Assembly: GCF_963668215.1 (NCBI RefSeq)
Contig: NZ_OY764190.1
Coordinates: 6,324,001-6,388,000, forward strand
Length of the DNA stretch: 64,000 nucleotides
Direction of reading: 5' to 3'
Origin: an uncultured Desulfosarcina sp.
GTDB taxonomy: Bacteria; Desulfobacterota; Desulfobacteria; Desulfobacterales; Desulfosarcinaceae
In this document: positions 8,206 through 16,946 of the stretch, piece by piece
Numbering within the stretch: the stretch's first letter is position 1
Layout of the letters: each line of letters opens with the position of its first letter
Translations under genes and position numbers: made by a program
The notes under the pieces: model-generated
Databases searched by the model: none
What the model saw: only the letters and a program-made list of their open reading frames with translations
Told to the model about the DNA's origin: nothing

Positions 8206-9654
8206 TCAAACGCCCTCGACATTTTTGAATACCCGCTCGAAGGCCGCCAGAGCGTCGTCAATCACATCGTCGGTATCGGCCATGGAGGTATACAGGCGGC
8301 TGCCGGCAAGGGTGATGATCCCCTCGGCGGAAAAAGCGGCCCCCATCTCCTCCATCATCTGCTTGCGCGGACCGATCTCGGTGAAAATATTGGGATCGGT
8401 CACCTCCAGCAGCATGACCCCGGAGGTTTGCAGGTGGCAGATGGAGCCGATGTTGAAAACGACGTACGGCAAATTGTACGCCTCGATCAGACGGGCGAGG
8501 CCCTGACTGAGGCGGTCGCCGGCCTTCCCGGCCTTGACATGGGCCTCGGTCTCCTCGATGGCTTTGATGGCGTAATAACCTGCGGCACAGCTCAGGGGAT
8601 TGGCCGCCAGGGTCCCACCGACATAGGCCCGGGGCTTGCCCGATTCGAGCCCTGCGGCCAGGGTCGCCATGACATCCCGGCGCCCGCCCAGGCCGCCGGC
8701 TGCCGGGTATCCGCCGGCCACGCACTTTCCGAAGACGGTCAGATCCGGGCGCACGCCAAAATAGCCCTGGGCCCCGCCCAGTCCCACCCGAAAACCGGTA
8801 ACGACCTCATCGAAAATCAACAGGGCCCCGAATTGGTCGCACAGTTCCCGCACCTGCCGGTTGTATTCGGCCAGCACCGGCCGGGTGGCGCTCTCCGGTC
8901 CCAGCGGCTCCACGATGACCGCGGCCGTACCTTCATCTTTTTGATTTTCCGCCAGCAGGGCCGCAAGCGCTTCAATGTCATTGGGATAGACCTCCTGGGT
9001 CGCGGCCAGGCACCCTTTTGGAATGCCGTGGGCCTCGAAGGAACCGGTGCCGGGGATGTGCAGCCCGTACACCATCTGGTCGCTCCAGCCGTGATAGGCC
9101 CCGCCGACTTTGATCACCTTTTCCTTGCCGGTAAAACAGCGTGCGGCCCGAATGGCGGCCAGCACCCCTTCGGTCCCGGAGCCCAGCATGCGAAACAGTT
9201 CGATGGATGGCATATGACGGTTGATCAACCGGGCCAGTTTCATTTCGTAGGTGTGAAACAGGCCTGTGACCGGACCGCATTCGCGGATCAGTTCGATCAC
9301 CTTTTCCTGGACCGGCAGGTAGTTGCTGCCCAGCACCGTCGGGCCGCCGGCCTGGAGAAAGTCGATGTAGCGGTTGCCGTCCACATCCCACAGGTAGGGT
9401 CCCTCGGCCCGGGTCATGGCCAGGGGGAAAGGATAGTTAAATGCCAAATTGTGCTGCACCCCACCGGGAATGTAGGTTTTGGCTTCCTCGACGATGGCTT
9501 TCGAACCGGCGCAGCGCGTATCGAAGTGGTCGAGGACCGCCTTCATTTTATCGCGGCGAAGCGGGCGCATGGGCTGGCTCACCAGTTCTCTCAGCTGTTG
9601 CATGATCATGGGCACATCCGGCCACCGGGAAATGGCATGGGCAGTTGCGGTCAT
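8206..9654 (-). CDS. Class III PLP aminotransferase (glutamate-1-semialdehyde aminomutase-like)
   Basis: 482 residues. PGGVQHNLAF and the DVDGNRYIDF region place it in the GSA-aminomutase/omega-transaminase fold. LIFDEVVTGFR carries the PLP-binding Asp, and VFGKCVAGGYP contains the Schiff-base lysine (about residue 310). It differs from HemL, which has GGKIIGG-type signatures, and it stands in a catabolic-type operon, so it is not a haem enzyme. AAGGAG precedes the ATG at 9654. First gene of the operon; a role in deaminating an amino-polyol or amino-sugar is an inference. Confidence 0.85.
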   Translation of the reverse strand: MTATAHAISRWPDVPMIMQQLRELVSQPMRPLRRDKMKAVLDHFDTRCAGSKAIVEEAKTYIPGGVQHNLAFNYPFPLAMTRAEGPYLWDVDGNRYIDFLQAGGPTVLGSNYLPVQEKVIELIRECGPVTGLFHTYEMKLARLINRHMPSIELFRMLGSGTEGVLAAIRAARCFTGKEKVIKVGGAYHGWSDQMVYGLHIPGTGSFEAHGIPKGCLAATQEVYPNDIEALAALLAENQKDEGTAAVIVEPLGPESATRPVLAEYNRQVRELCDQFGALLIFDEVVTGFRVGLGGAQGYFGVRPDLTVFGKCVAGGYPAAGGLGGRRDVMATLAAGLESGKPRAYVGGTLAANPLSCAAGYYAIKAIEETEAHVKAGKAGDRLSQGLARLIEAYNLPYVVFNIGSICHLQTSGVMLLEVTDPNIFTEIGPRKQMMEEMGAAFSAEGIITLAGSRLYTSMADTDDVIDDALAAFERVFKNVEGV

Positions 9655-9696
9655 GGGCGACTCCTTGAAGCAAAAGGGGAAAGACACATTCTTTTA

Positions 9697-9710
9697 ACTG
9701 ACTGGTCAGT
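9697..9710. promoter_or_regulatory. TetR-type operator palindrome
   Basis: ACTGACTGGTCAGT has 6-base inverted arms around a TG centre, the layout of many TetR/QacR operators. It lies 43 bases upstream of the aminotransferase ATG, next to a minus-strand TTGACT (9719-9724) that could be the -35. The operon's own TetR protein is the obvious candidate to bind it. Confidence 0.65.
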
Positions 9711-9906
9711 ACAAATTTAGTCAAAACACAACCCGGTGTCAAGTCTAAAAAAATAGTTATAAAGTAGCTTTCTTCTATTATAGAATATTTCTTTTCTTAT
9801 GCGAAACCGATCGCGAATTTCGGGTCGGAACGCGTTCTTGAAAACCATGTAATAATAGTGATATGTCTTACCGGTTAGCGACACAATCCCACGAAAGGCT
9901 CCCTGG
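9711..9906. promoter_or_regulatory. Divergent control region between the aminotransferase operon and cheD-HDOD
   Basis: AT-rich. Besides the operator at 9697-9710 it holds TTCTATTATAGAA (9773-9785), a 13-base palindrome. AAAGG before 9907 is the ribosome site of the CheD-HDOD gene. No gene is seen. Confidence 0.45.
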
Positions 9907-11286
9907 ATGAAAACCCATAGAAAAGACCATGTCGCTTCCGGCTCCTTCGTGGCCGGCGGCACCCAGCCGCGGCTGCTCCAGGCTTTTCTGGGCACCTGCG
10001 TGGGCGTGGCCATCGTGGATGAAACCGCCGGAATTGGTGGGCTGATTCACCTGCTGCTGCCGGAACCGATCAATTTGCAGAGCGTGGACTGCCCGCATAA
10101 ATATGCCTCTACCGGCATTCCGATATTCATCGCAGAACTCGTCGAGTTGGGCGCCCACCCGGAGAATATGCGCGCCGTAGTCGCCGGGGGTGCGCTAGTG
10201 GGGCCGCTGGCACCCCGGGACATGAACCTGGATATCGGCGGCAGAACCGCCGATACGGTTATGGATATCCTCCGTCAAAAAAAAATTGCGGTGGTGGCGT
10301 CGGAGACGGGCGGTTTTTTTACCTGCACCCTGGAACTGGACATGCAAAACTGGCGGTGGCATATCCGGCCGGCCGGATTCGATGTGCCGGCCACCCAGCC
10401 CGGCATGCCGTCTCCTGCGGCTTTGGATATCGCTATGGCCATCGAATCCGTTCGCCCCATCCCCCAGGTGGCCCTGAAAGTCCTGCGAATCATGCAGGAA
10501 GGGGAATATGACATCGGGAAAATCGCCGAAGAGGTGAAAACGGATCAGGTGATCAGCGCCAGAACCATTCAGCTTTGCAACTCAGCCCTGTTTTCCAAAA
10601 GCCGGGAGGTGTGCTCCCTGGACCACGCCCTGGTGTTTTTGGGCCAGGAGCTGTTCCTCAAACTGGTGATATCTGCGGCGGTAAACAGCTACTACAGCCA
10701 GTGCGGAAACGGCGGCTATAGTCTTTGCAAGGGCGGGCTGTACCACCACGCCGTCGGCACGGCCATGATCGCCGAAAAAATCGCAGCAATGACGGGGAAG
10801 CAGGCGCCGGCCGTCGCTTACACGGCCGGCCTTCTGCACGATATCGGCAAAGTCGTTCTGGACCACTATATCGCCGGCACCTATCCCATGCTCTACCGGG
10901 AGTTTCAGGATCGCCAGGCGGAGCTGATCGACGTGGAAAATCGAATACTCTCGATGGATCACCCCCGAACCGGTGAAATGCTGGCCAGACAGTGGTCCCT
11001 GCCGGACGGGCTCACCGAGGCCATCCGTTTTCACCATGATCCGGAGAAAAGCAACGGAGATCGAACCCTGACCACCATCGTTTACCTGGCAGATCTGCTC
11101 ATGTCCCGATTCCACACCGGCCTTGAACTGGAGCGCCTGGGAACGGACAACCTGACCAATCATCTGTCACGGCTCGATCTGCCGGCAAATCGGTTCGACA
11201 GCCTGGTGGATCTGATTCCGCTGGAAGTCCTTCAACCCGCCGCGGAGACGACGGGAAACGGCAACGGCGGCCAAAAACCAACTTGA
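9907..11286 (+). CDS. CheD-HDOD fusion protein
   Basis: 459 residues. Residues about 10-155 match CheD, the chemoreceptor glutamine deamidase: LGTCVGVAIVD holds the catalytic Cys, GLIHLLLPEP the catalytic His, then VAGGALV. Residues about 175-400 form an HDOD domain (IPQVALKVLRIMQ, LCNSALFS, LLHDIGKVVLDHY, IRFHHDPE). Stand-alone CheD is 150-200 residues, so the fusion is clear and not a frameshift product. It is likely to connect receptor modification or a CheC/CheY-like signal with an HDOD output. The C-terminus overlaps no other gene, and selA follows 12 bases later. Confidence 0.85.
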   Translation: MKTHRKDHVASGSFVAGGTQPRLLQAFLGTCVGVAIVDETAGIGGLIHLLLPEPINLQSVDCPHKYASTGIPIFIAELVELGAHPENMRAVVAGGALVGPLAPRDMNLDIGGRTADTVMDILRQKKIAVVASETGGFFTCTLELDMQNWRWHIRPAGFDVPATQPGMPSPAALDIAMAIESVRPIPQVALKVLRIMQEGEYDIGKIAEEVKTDQVISARTIQLCNSALFSKSREVCSLDHALVFLGQELFLKLVISAAVNSYYSQCGNGGYSLCKGGLYHHAVGTAMIAEKIAAMTGKQAPAVAYTAGLLHDIGKVVLDHYIAGTYPMLYREFQDRQAELIDVENRILSMDHPRTGEMLARQWSLPDGLTEAIRFHHDPEKSNGDRTLTTIVYLADLLMSRFHTGLELERLGTDNLTNHLSRLDLPANRFDSLVDLIPLEVLQPAAETTGNGNGGQKPT

Positions 11287-11298
11287 GAAATCACGCCC

Positions 11299-12726
11299 AT
11301 GGATAAAACCAAGCAAGCCCAACTGAAACAGATACCCGGCGTCGACCGCATCCTTGAGTATGGCAACCAGGGAAGTCAATTCGAAGACGTCCCCAAATCG
11401 GTTCTGCTGCCTGCCATTCGCCAGGCCATCGAAGCCCTGCGGACAGCGGTATTGACTGCGTCCACTCCCCTGGAGGCCGACCGCTTCTCGATGGCGGCGC
11501 TGGCCGCGGCGGCGCTCGACAGCTCCCGAAAGGCCATGACCCTGAACCTGAAGCGGACCATCAACGCTACCGGCGTGGTGGTGCACACCAACCTGGGCCG
11601 CTCCCTGCTCTCCGCCCGGGTGCTCAATAACCTGAACACCATCTCCAGCCGCTACTCCAATCTCGAATTCGACCTCGAAAAAGGTAAACGCGGCTCCCGT
11701 TACAGCGCCGTGGAGGGCATCCTGTGCGAACTGAGCGGCGCCCCGGCAGCCATGGTCGTGAACAACAATGCCGCGGCGGTCCTGCTCTGCCTGGACACCC
11801 TGGCCAAGGGCCGGGAAGTGATCGTCTCCCGCGGTGAACTGGTCGAGATTGGCGGCGCCTTCCGCATTCCCGATGTCATGGCAAAAAGCGGCGCCATCCT
11901 CAAAGAGGTGGGCACCACCAACCGGACCCACCCCCGCGACTACGAAAATGCCATCAACGAACAGACCGGTCTGCTGCTCAAGGCCCACACCAGCAATTAC
12001 AGCATCGTCGGATTCACGAAAGCGGTATCCCTGCCCGATCTGGTTTCCATCGGCCGCAAGCACAACCTTCCCGTGATGGAAGATCTGGGCAGCGGAACCT
12101 TCGTCGATTTTTCGAAATACGGCCTGATCAAGGAGCCCACGGTCCAGGAAGCACTGGAATCCGGCGCCGACGTGGTCACCTTCAGCGGAGACAAGCTGCT
12201 GGGCGGCCCCCAGGCGGGCATTATTTTGGGAAGCACGCAGCATATCGACCGCATCAAGGCCAATCCCCTCACCCGGGCGCTGCGCATCGACAAAATGACC
12301 CTGGCGGCTCTGGAAGGCACGCTTCAGCTCTACCGGGACGAACGCCAGGCCGTGGAGCAGATCCCGACCCTGGCCATGCTCACCATGCCGTTGAAAGCCA
12401 TCGAGGCGCGGGCTGCCGAATTGAAATCCCGTTTGGACGCCCTTTCCCAGGCAGGTCTTGCGGTGGAACTGATGGAAGCGGCATCCCGTGCCGGCGGTGG
12501 ATCGCTGCCCCTGTTGAATCTGCCCAGTTGCTGCGTGGGCGTTCAAATCGATGGTATGTCCGCCAACGGTATTGAACGATGGATGCGCAACGGCACCCCG
12601 CCGGTGATCGGCAGAATCGAAAACGATCGGTTCATCATGGACCCCCGGACCCTCCAGGAAGAAGAACTGGAGATTATCGAAAAGGCCTTTGAACGCATGC
12701 TGGCAGAAAATCCCCGTGGAAGGTAG
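11299..12726 (+). CDS. selA: L-seryl-tRNA(Sec) selenium transferase
   Basis: 475 residues, full length. It converts Ser-tRNA(Sec) to Sec-tRNA(Sec) using selenophosphate and PLP in the cytosol. The PLP-lysine motif is VVTFSGDKLLGGPQAGII. TGVVVHTNLGRSLLS and LEFDLEKGKRGSR are highly conserved family stretches. Its presence implies that the organism makes selenoproteins. No selB, selC or selenoprotein gene is visible in this window. It lies between the CheD-HDOD gene and a TPR gene with short gaps. Confidence 0.97.
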   Translation: MDKTKQAQLKQIPGVDRILEYGNQGSQFEDVPKSVLLPAIRQAIEALRTAVLTASTPLEADRFSMAALAAAALDSSRKAMTLNLKRTINATGVVVHTNLGRSLLSARVLNNLNTISSRYSNLEFDLEKGKRGSRYSAVEGILCELSGAPAAMVVNNNAAAVLLCLDTLAKGREVIVSRGELVEIGGAFRIPDVMAKSGAILKEVGTTNRTHPRDYENAINEQTGLLLKAHTSNYSIVGFTKAVSLPDLVSIGRKHNLPVMEDLGSGTFVDFSKYGLIKEPTVQEALESGADVVTFSGDKLLGGPQAGIILGSTQHIDRIKANPLTRALRIDKMTLAALEGTLQLYRDERQAVEQIPTLAMLTMPLKAIEARAAELKSRLDALSQAGLAVELMEAASRAGGGSLPLLNLPSCCVGVQIDGMSANGIERWMRNGTPPVIGRIENDRFIMDPRTLQEEELEIIEKAFERMLAENPRGR

Positions 12727-12730
12727 CGCC

Positions 12731-14095
12731 ATGACAAGAACCCCTTCGGATCTATTTAAAAAGAGAAGTGCGACCAACGAATTTCTCGTTTCCAGTTCCG
12801 ACGAGTCCGCCGCGAAAGACGATGGGGTCTCGGCCCGCCCCGACACCGGTCCGGACGAAGATACGGACCTTGCGGCCGGATTTCCAAGTACGCTGGACCG
12901 GCAGGGTCTAAGACAGGCCGTTGAAACCGACTATGGCGCCGTCGTGCCGATCTGCGTTCTCGCGGTTCGGTTGACGTTCCAAAACCGCCGCCTGGATGCA
13001 TCGAAGAAAGAAAGCCGCCCATCGGAAAATCTGGCGGCCGTTCTGGGGCCGCTGGTGGACATCTGCCGCGATTGCGGCGGCATCTGGGCACGCATCGGCA
13101 ACCGCCGATTCGCCTTTGCCTTTCCCCGTGCAGACGCCAAAACAGGCCGGGAAATAGCGAAGCGGATGCAGACAGCGCTTCCCTCGGACAATTCGGTCGG
13201 CATCACTGCCGGTGTGGCCCTCTATCCGACGGCCAACGAAACCCGCGCCCAAACCGTCGACAATGCCGAAAAAGCGCTGGAGCACGCCGGCTTCTTCGGT
13301 CCCGGGAGCATTACCGAATTCGATGCGGTAAGCCTGAACATCAGCGGCGACCGACTCTACCAGGCCGGAGACATCCGGGGCGCCATCGGCGAATTCGAAA
13401 AAGGGCTGCGCCTGGATCCGTGTGACACCAATCTGCTCAACAGTTTAGGGGTGTGCCACGGGGTGCTCGAAGAGTACGCACAGGCGCTGACGGCTTTCGA
13501 GACGGCCATCTGGCTGGCACCGGAGGAGATCATGCCGGTCTACAATCGGGGGTTTATATTTCTACGCCAGGGCCAAACCCGGCAGGCCCTGGATGCGTTT
13601 CTGGCCGCCAATGCGATGGAGTCGGGCGTTTTCGAGGTGGTCTTTCACATCGGACAGATCCATATGGACAGCGGTCGGCCCGAACAGGCCAGGCCGTATC
13701 TGGAAGCCGCCGTTCGGGCCAACAACCGCTCCGCTGCCGCATACCGGCAACTGGGCGCCTGCCTGGACAGGCTGGGCCTGACCAAGGAAGCGGTTCAGGC
13801 TTACAAAGCGGTCGTCAAGATCAATCCGGAGGATGCCGCGTCGCTCTCCATGCTGGGACGGCTATACGCCAAACGTGGTGAAAGCCTGGACGTGGCTGCG
13901 GTCCTTTGTGAGCAGAGTGTACGCATCGCACCGGACAACGGCCTTTTCCGGCATCGCCTGGGCCGGGTATATCTGGAACTGGGACGGCTGGACGTCGCCC
14001 TGGCCGAATTCGAACTGGCTGCCGCGCAGGGTTATGACAGCCGGGTCATGATCGAGGAGACCCAGGACCGCATGATGGCGTCCAAGGCATCCTGA
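12731..14095 (+). CDS. Degenerate GGDEF-like domain plus TPR repeat protein
   Basis: 454 residues. Residues about 60-190 resemble a GGDEF/nucleotide-cyclase fold (RIGNRRFAFAFPRADAK, VGITAGVALYPTANETRAQTV) but the GG(D/E)EF active-site loop is replaced by GNRRFAF, so diguanylate cyclase activity is unlikely. From about residue 210 onward at least six TPR units follow (for example AIGEFEKGLRLDPCDTN, AVQAYKAVVKINPEDA). The start at 12731 has GGAAGG upstream and lies 4 bases after selA. The function is unknown; probably a protein-interaction scaffold. Confidence 0.75.
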   Translation: MTRTPSDLFKKRSATNEFLVSSSDESAAKDDGVSARPDTGPDEDTDLAAGFPSTLDRQGLRQAVETDYGAVVPICVLAVRLTFQNRRLDASKKESRPSENLAAVLGPLVDICRDCGGIWARIGNRRFAFAFPRADAKTGREIAKRMQTALPSDNSVGITAGVALYPTANETRAQTVDNAEKALEHAGFFGPGSITEFDAVSLNISGDRLYQAGDIRGAIGEFEKGLRLDPCDTNLLNSLGVCHGVLEEYAQALTAFETAIWLAPEEIMPVYNRGFIFLRQGQTRQALDAFLAANAMESGVFEVVFHIGQIHMDSGRPEQARPYLEAAVRANNRSAAAYRQLGACLDRLGLTKEAVQAYKAVVKINPEDAASLSMLGRLYAKRGESLDVAAVLCEQSVRIAPDNGLFRHRLGRVYLELGRLDVALAEFELAAAQGYDSRVMIEETQDRMMASKAS

Positions 14096-14199
14096 AAAAC
14101 CGTACAAAAACCATCGAAAGGGGTTGCCCCGCCGCTTGGCGTGCTTACTTTTGATTTCTTTTCCGAACCCGAACGTTATATCAAGGAGATCGATTTCCA

Positions 14200-14433
14200 A
14201 TGCCCATCTACGAATATCATTGCAAGGCGTGTGGCCAGAACTTCGAGCACCTGGTGCTCGGCGGCAGCGAACCGTCCCATTGTCCCCACTGCGACGACAC
14301 CCAAGTGTGCCGCCTGATGTCCGCCTGTGGATTTGTGAGCAAAGGCAGCGGCGGCGAAACGGTTCGCCAATCGGCGTCGTCCTCGTCCTGTACGGGCTGC
14401 ACGGCATCCAGTTGCGCGAGTTGTGGCCACTGA
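14200..14433 (+). CDS. FmdB-family zinc-ribbon protein
   Basis: 77 residues starting MPIYEYHCKACGQNFEHL, the FmdB/CxxC_CxxC_SSSS hallmark, with CPHC as the second half of the ribbon. A Cys/Ser-rich tail (SSSSCTGCTASSCASCGH) is usual in this family. AAGGAG lies 9 bases before the ATG. Its stop overlaps the hemC start (TGATG), so the two are translationally coupled. A regulatory role is only presumed for this family. Confidence 0.88.
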   Translation: MPIYEYHCKACGQNFEHLVLGGSEPSHCPHCDDTQVCRLMSACGFVSKGSGGETVRQSASSSSCTGCTASSCASCGH

Positions 14434-15371
14434 TGGCAGAGCAAACCATTGTCATCGGCACCCGGGGAAGCCAACTGGCCCTGTGGCAGGCCAATTGGGT
14501 CAAAAAGGCCATCGAAGACAGCCATCGGGATGTGGCCGTCGAACTGTCCATTATCAAAACCAAGGGAGACAAGATTCTGGACGTCCCTCTGGCCAAGGTG
14601 GGTGGCAAGGGCCTCTTCGTCAAAGAGATCGAAGAGGCGCTGCTGGACCGGCGCATCGATCTGGCCGTGCACAGCATGAAGGACATGCCCGCCGATATCC
14701 CCGCAGGTTTGTGCATCGGCGCCATCCCTAAAAGAGAAGAACCCCGGGATGTTATAATTTCAAGGGAAAATCGGCCCCTCGATCAGCTTAAGCACGGTGC
14801 CCGCATCGGCACCAGCAGTCTTCGCCGGGCCGCACAACTGCTCCATGTCCGCCCCGATTTCGTCATCGTCCCGCTACGCGGCAACCTGGACACCCGCTTG
14901 AAAAAGCTGCATGCCGAATCGCTGGACGCCATCGTGCTGGCGGCCGCGGGCGTCCGCCGCATGGGCCTGTCCGAACGCATTACCCAGGTTCTGGACGAAA
15001 CGGTCATGCTGCCGGCTGTTGGCCAGGGCGCCCTGTGCATCGAAATCCGCGAGCAGGATCCACGCATCGCCGCAGTGGTCGGCCCCCTGGACGATGCGGC
15101 CACCCGGACGGTGGTGTTGGGAGAACGGGCTTTTCTGAACCGGCTGGAGGGGGGCTGCCAGGTGCCCATCGCCGCCCACGGACATATCGACAACCGGGGC
15201 TACACGCTTACCGGCCTGGTTTGCGATGTGGACGGCTCCCATCGAATCGAACAAGTACGAACCGGCCCTGAATCCCGGAGCGAACGGATCGGTATAGAGC
15301 TGGCTGAAGCGCTGCTGGCCGAGGGCGCCGGAGATATTCTGGAAAGACTCAATGCGGATGCACACAACTAA
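14433..15371 (+). CDS. hemC: Porphobilinogen deaminase (hydroxymethylbilane synthase)
   Basis: 312 residues. It polymerises four porphobilinogens to hydroxymethylbilane. Visible hallmarks are GTRGSQLALWQAN at the N-terminus, KGLFVKEIEEAL, HSMKDMP, IGTSSLRRAAQL, LRGNLDTRLKKL and the dipyrromethane-cofactor cysteine in EGGCQVPIAAH. The frame is open upstream to 14124, but that part is the shadow of fmdB. The true start is the ATG at 14433, which overlaps the fmdB stop. It overlaps cobA-hemD by 20 bases. Confidence 0.96.
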   Translation: MAEQTIVIGTRGSQLALWQANWVKKAIEDSHRDVAVELSIIKTKGDKILDVPLAKVGGKGLFVKEIEEALLDRRIDLAVHSMKDMPADIPAGLCIGAIPKREEPRDVIISRENRPLDQLKHGARIGTSSLRRAAQLLHVRPDFVIVPLRGNLDTRLKKLHAESLDAIVLAAAGVRRMGLSERITQVLDETVMLPAVGQGALCIEIREQDPRIAAVVGPLDDAATRTVVLGERAFLNRLEGGCQVPIAAHGHIDNRGYTLTGLVCDVDGSHRIEQVRTGPESRSERIGIELAEALLAEGAGDILERLNADAHN

Positions 15372-16896
15372 TTCGACAGGACGCGTCTATCTGGTAGGGG
15401 CCGGCCCCGGAGATCCCGGCCTGATTACGGTCAAAGGGGTCGACTGCATCGCCCGGGCTGATGTGGTGATCTACGATTACCTGGCCTCGCCGACCCTGCT
15501 GGCCCACGCCAATCCAGACGCGGAGATGATTTACGTGGGCAAAAAGGGCGGCGACCACACCCTTGCCCAGGAAGGCATCAACGCGCTTATCGTGGAAAAG
15601 GCCCGCCAGGGCTTGACCGTGGCCCGGCTCAAGGGGGGCGACCCGTTTATTTTCGGCCGCGGGGGCGAGGAGGCCGAAGTGCTCATCGCTGCCGGCGTGC
15701 CCTTCGAGGTGGTTCCCGGGGTTACCGCCGCCATCGGTGCATCGGCATATGCGGGTATTCCGCTGACCCACCGCGACCATACCTCCGACGTGGCTTTCGT
15801 TACCGGCCACGAAGACCCCACCAAAAGCGAATCCAGCATTGATTGGAAGGCTCTGGCCACCGGCATCGGCACCCTGGTTTTTTTCATGGGGGTAAAAAAT
15901 CTGCCCTCCATCGCAGCCAACCTGATGGCCAATGGAAGACCGGCCGACACCCCGGTGGCGGTGGTCCGCTGGGGGACCACGCCAAAGCAAAAGACCGTTA
16001 CCGGCACCCTGGCCAGCATCGAAGACGATGTCCGCACAGCCGGCATCAAAGCCCCGGCCATCATCATCGTCGGCACCGTGGTCAACCTGCGAAAAACCAT
16101 GCGCTGGTTCGAAAACCGGCCCCTGTTTGGCCGCCGCATCGTAGTCACCCGGGCACGGGAGCAGGCCAGCGACCTGATCCGGCAACTGACGGAACTGGGG
16201 GCCGAAGCGATCCAGTGCCCCACGATCCAGGTTAAACCGCCCCGGGACTGGACGCCGGTGGACGCAGCCATCAACGCCATCGACCAATATGGCTGGCTCA
16301 TCTTCACCAGCGTCAACGGCGTGGATTATTTCTTTGACCGTCTGTTTGAAAAAGGACGCGATGCCCGTGCTCTGGGACATCTCAAAACGGCGGCCATCGG
16401 GCCGGCCACGGCCAAACGCCTTGAAACCCGGGGGCTGAGAAGCGACATCGTGCCCGACAACTACCGTGCCGAAGCCGTTGTGAAGGCCTTTGCCGAAACC
16501 GACGTCCGGGGAACCCGCATCCTGCTGCCCAGGGCCAGGGAAGCCCGCAGCGTGCTTCCCGTCGAGCTGACCGGTATGGGGGCGTCGGTAAACGAGGTCA
16601 CGGTTTACGAAACCTGGCAGGCGGAAAACAGCGGCGGCGAGTTGGTCAAGCGGCTGAAGGAAGGCACCATCGATATGGTCACCTTCACCAGTTCCTCCAC
16701 GGTGAAAAATTTCTGCAAACTGTTGCCACCGGAGGCTGCACAGCGTTTGATGAAAGGGGTCACCGTGGCCAGCATCGGCCCCATCACCTCCCGGACCGCA
16801 AGGGAATCGGGCCTGGCGGTAACCCTGGAGGCCGAAGTCTACACGATCCCGGGCCTAGTCCAGGCGATTTTGGATTATCCCTGGCAAAACCGGTGA
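15352..16896 (+). CDS. cobA-hemD: Uroporphyrinogen-III C-methyltransferase / uroporphyrinogen-III synthase fusion
   Basis: 514 residues. Residues 10-250 are the SAM-dependent methyltransferase (VGAGPGDPGLITVKG, ARLKGGDPFIFGRGGEE, PGVTAAIG), which makes precorrin-2. Residues about 260-510 are HemD (RIVVTRAREQASDLIRQL, FTSVNGVDYFF, FTSSSTVKNF). Such fusions are common in Desulfobacterota and Clostridia and feed sirohaem, haem (via the Ahb route) and cobalamin synthesis. GGAAAG lies upstream of the ATG inside hemC. Confidence 0.95.
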   Translation: MRMHTTNSTGRVYLVGAGPGDPGLITVKGVDCIARADVVIYDYLASPTLLAHANPDAEMIYVGKKGGDHTLAQEGINALIVEKARQGLTVARLKGGDPFIFGRGGEEAEVLIAAGVPFEVVPGVTAAIGASAYAGIPLTHRDHTSDVAFVTGHEDPTKSESSIDWKALATGIGTLVFFMGVKNLPSIAANLMANGRPADTPVAVVRWGTTPKQKTVTGTLASIEDDVRTAGIKAPAIIIVGTVVNLRKTMRWFENRPLFGRRIVVTRAREQASDLIRQLTELGAEAIQCPTIQVKPPRDWTPVDAAINAIDQYGWLIFTSVNGVDYFFDRLFEKGRDARALGHLKTAAIGPATAKRLETRGLRSDIVPDNYRAEAVVKAFAETDVRGTRILLPRAREARSVLPVELTGMGASVNEVTVYETWQAENSGGELVKRLKEGTIDMVTFTSSSTVKNFCKLLPPEAAQRLMKGVTVASIGPITSRTARESGLAVTLEAEVYTIPGLVQAILDYPWQNR

Positions 16897-16946
16897 CGCT
16901 TGCCCTTGCAACCATTTAACGACCTTTAAGCCTTCAGCGCCCAGAA

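Noticed and set aside
8206..9654. Glutamate-1-semialdehyde aminomutase (hemL) for haem synthesis
   Set aside because: It shares the fold but lies in a regulated operon with a kinase, aldolase and permease, and its Lys region (VFGKCVAGGYP) differs from HemL.
11299..12726. Selenocysteine codon (in-frame TGA) in neighbouring genes
   Set aside because: None of the supported genes has an internal TGA in frame with conserved flanks, so no selenoprotein is called.
14124..14432. N-terminal extension of HemC
   Set aside because: The segment codes FmdB in another frame with a strong ribosome site, and the HemC similarity begins at 14433.
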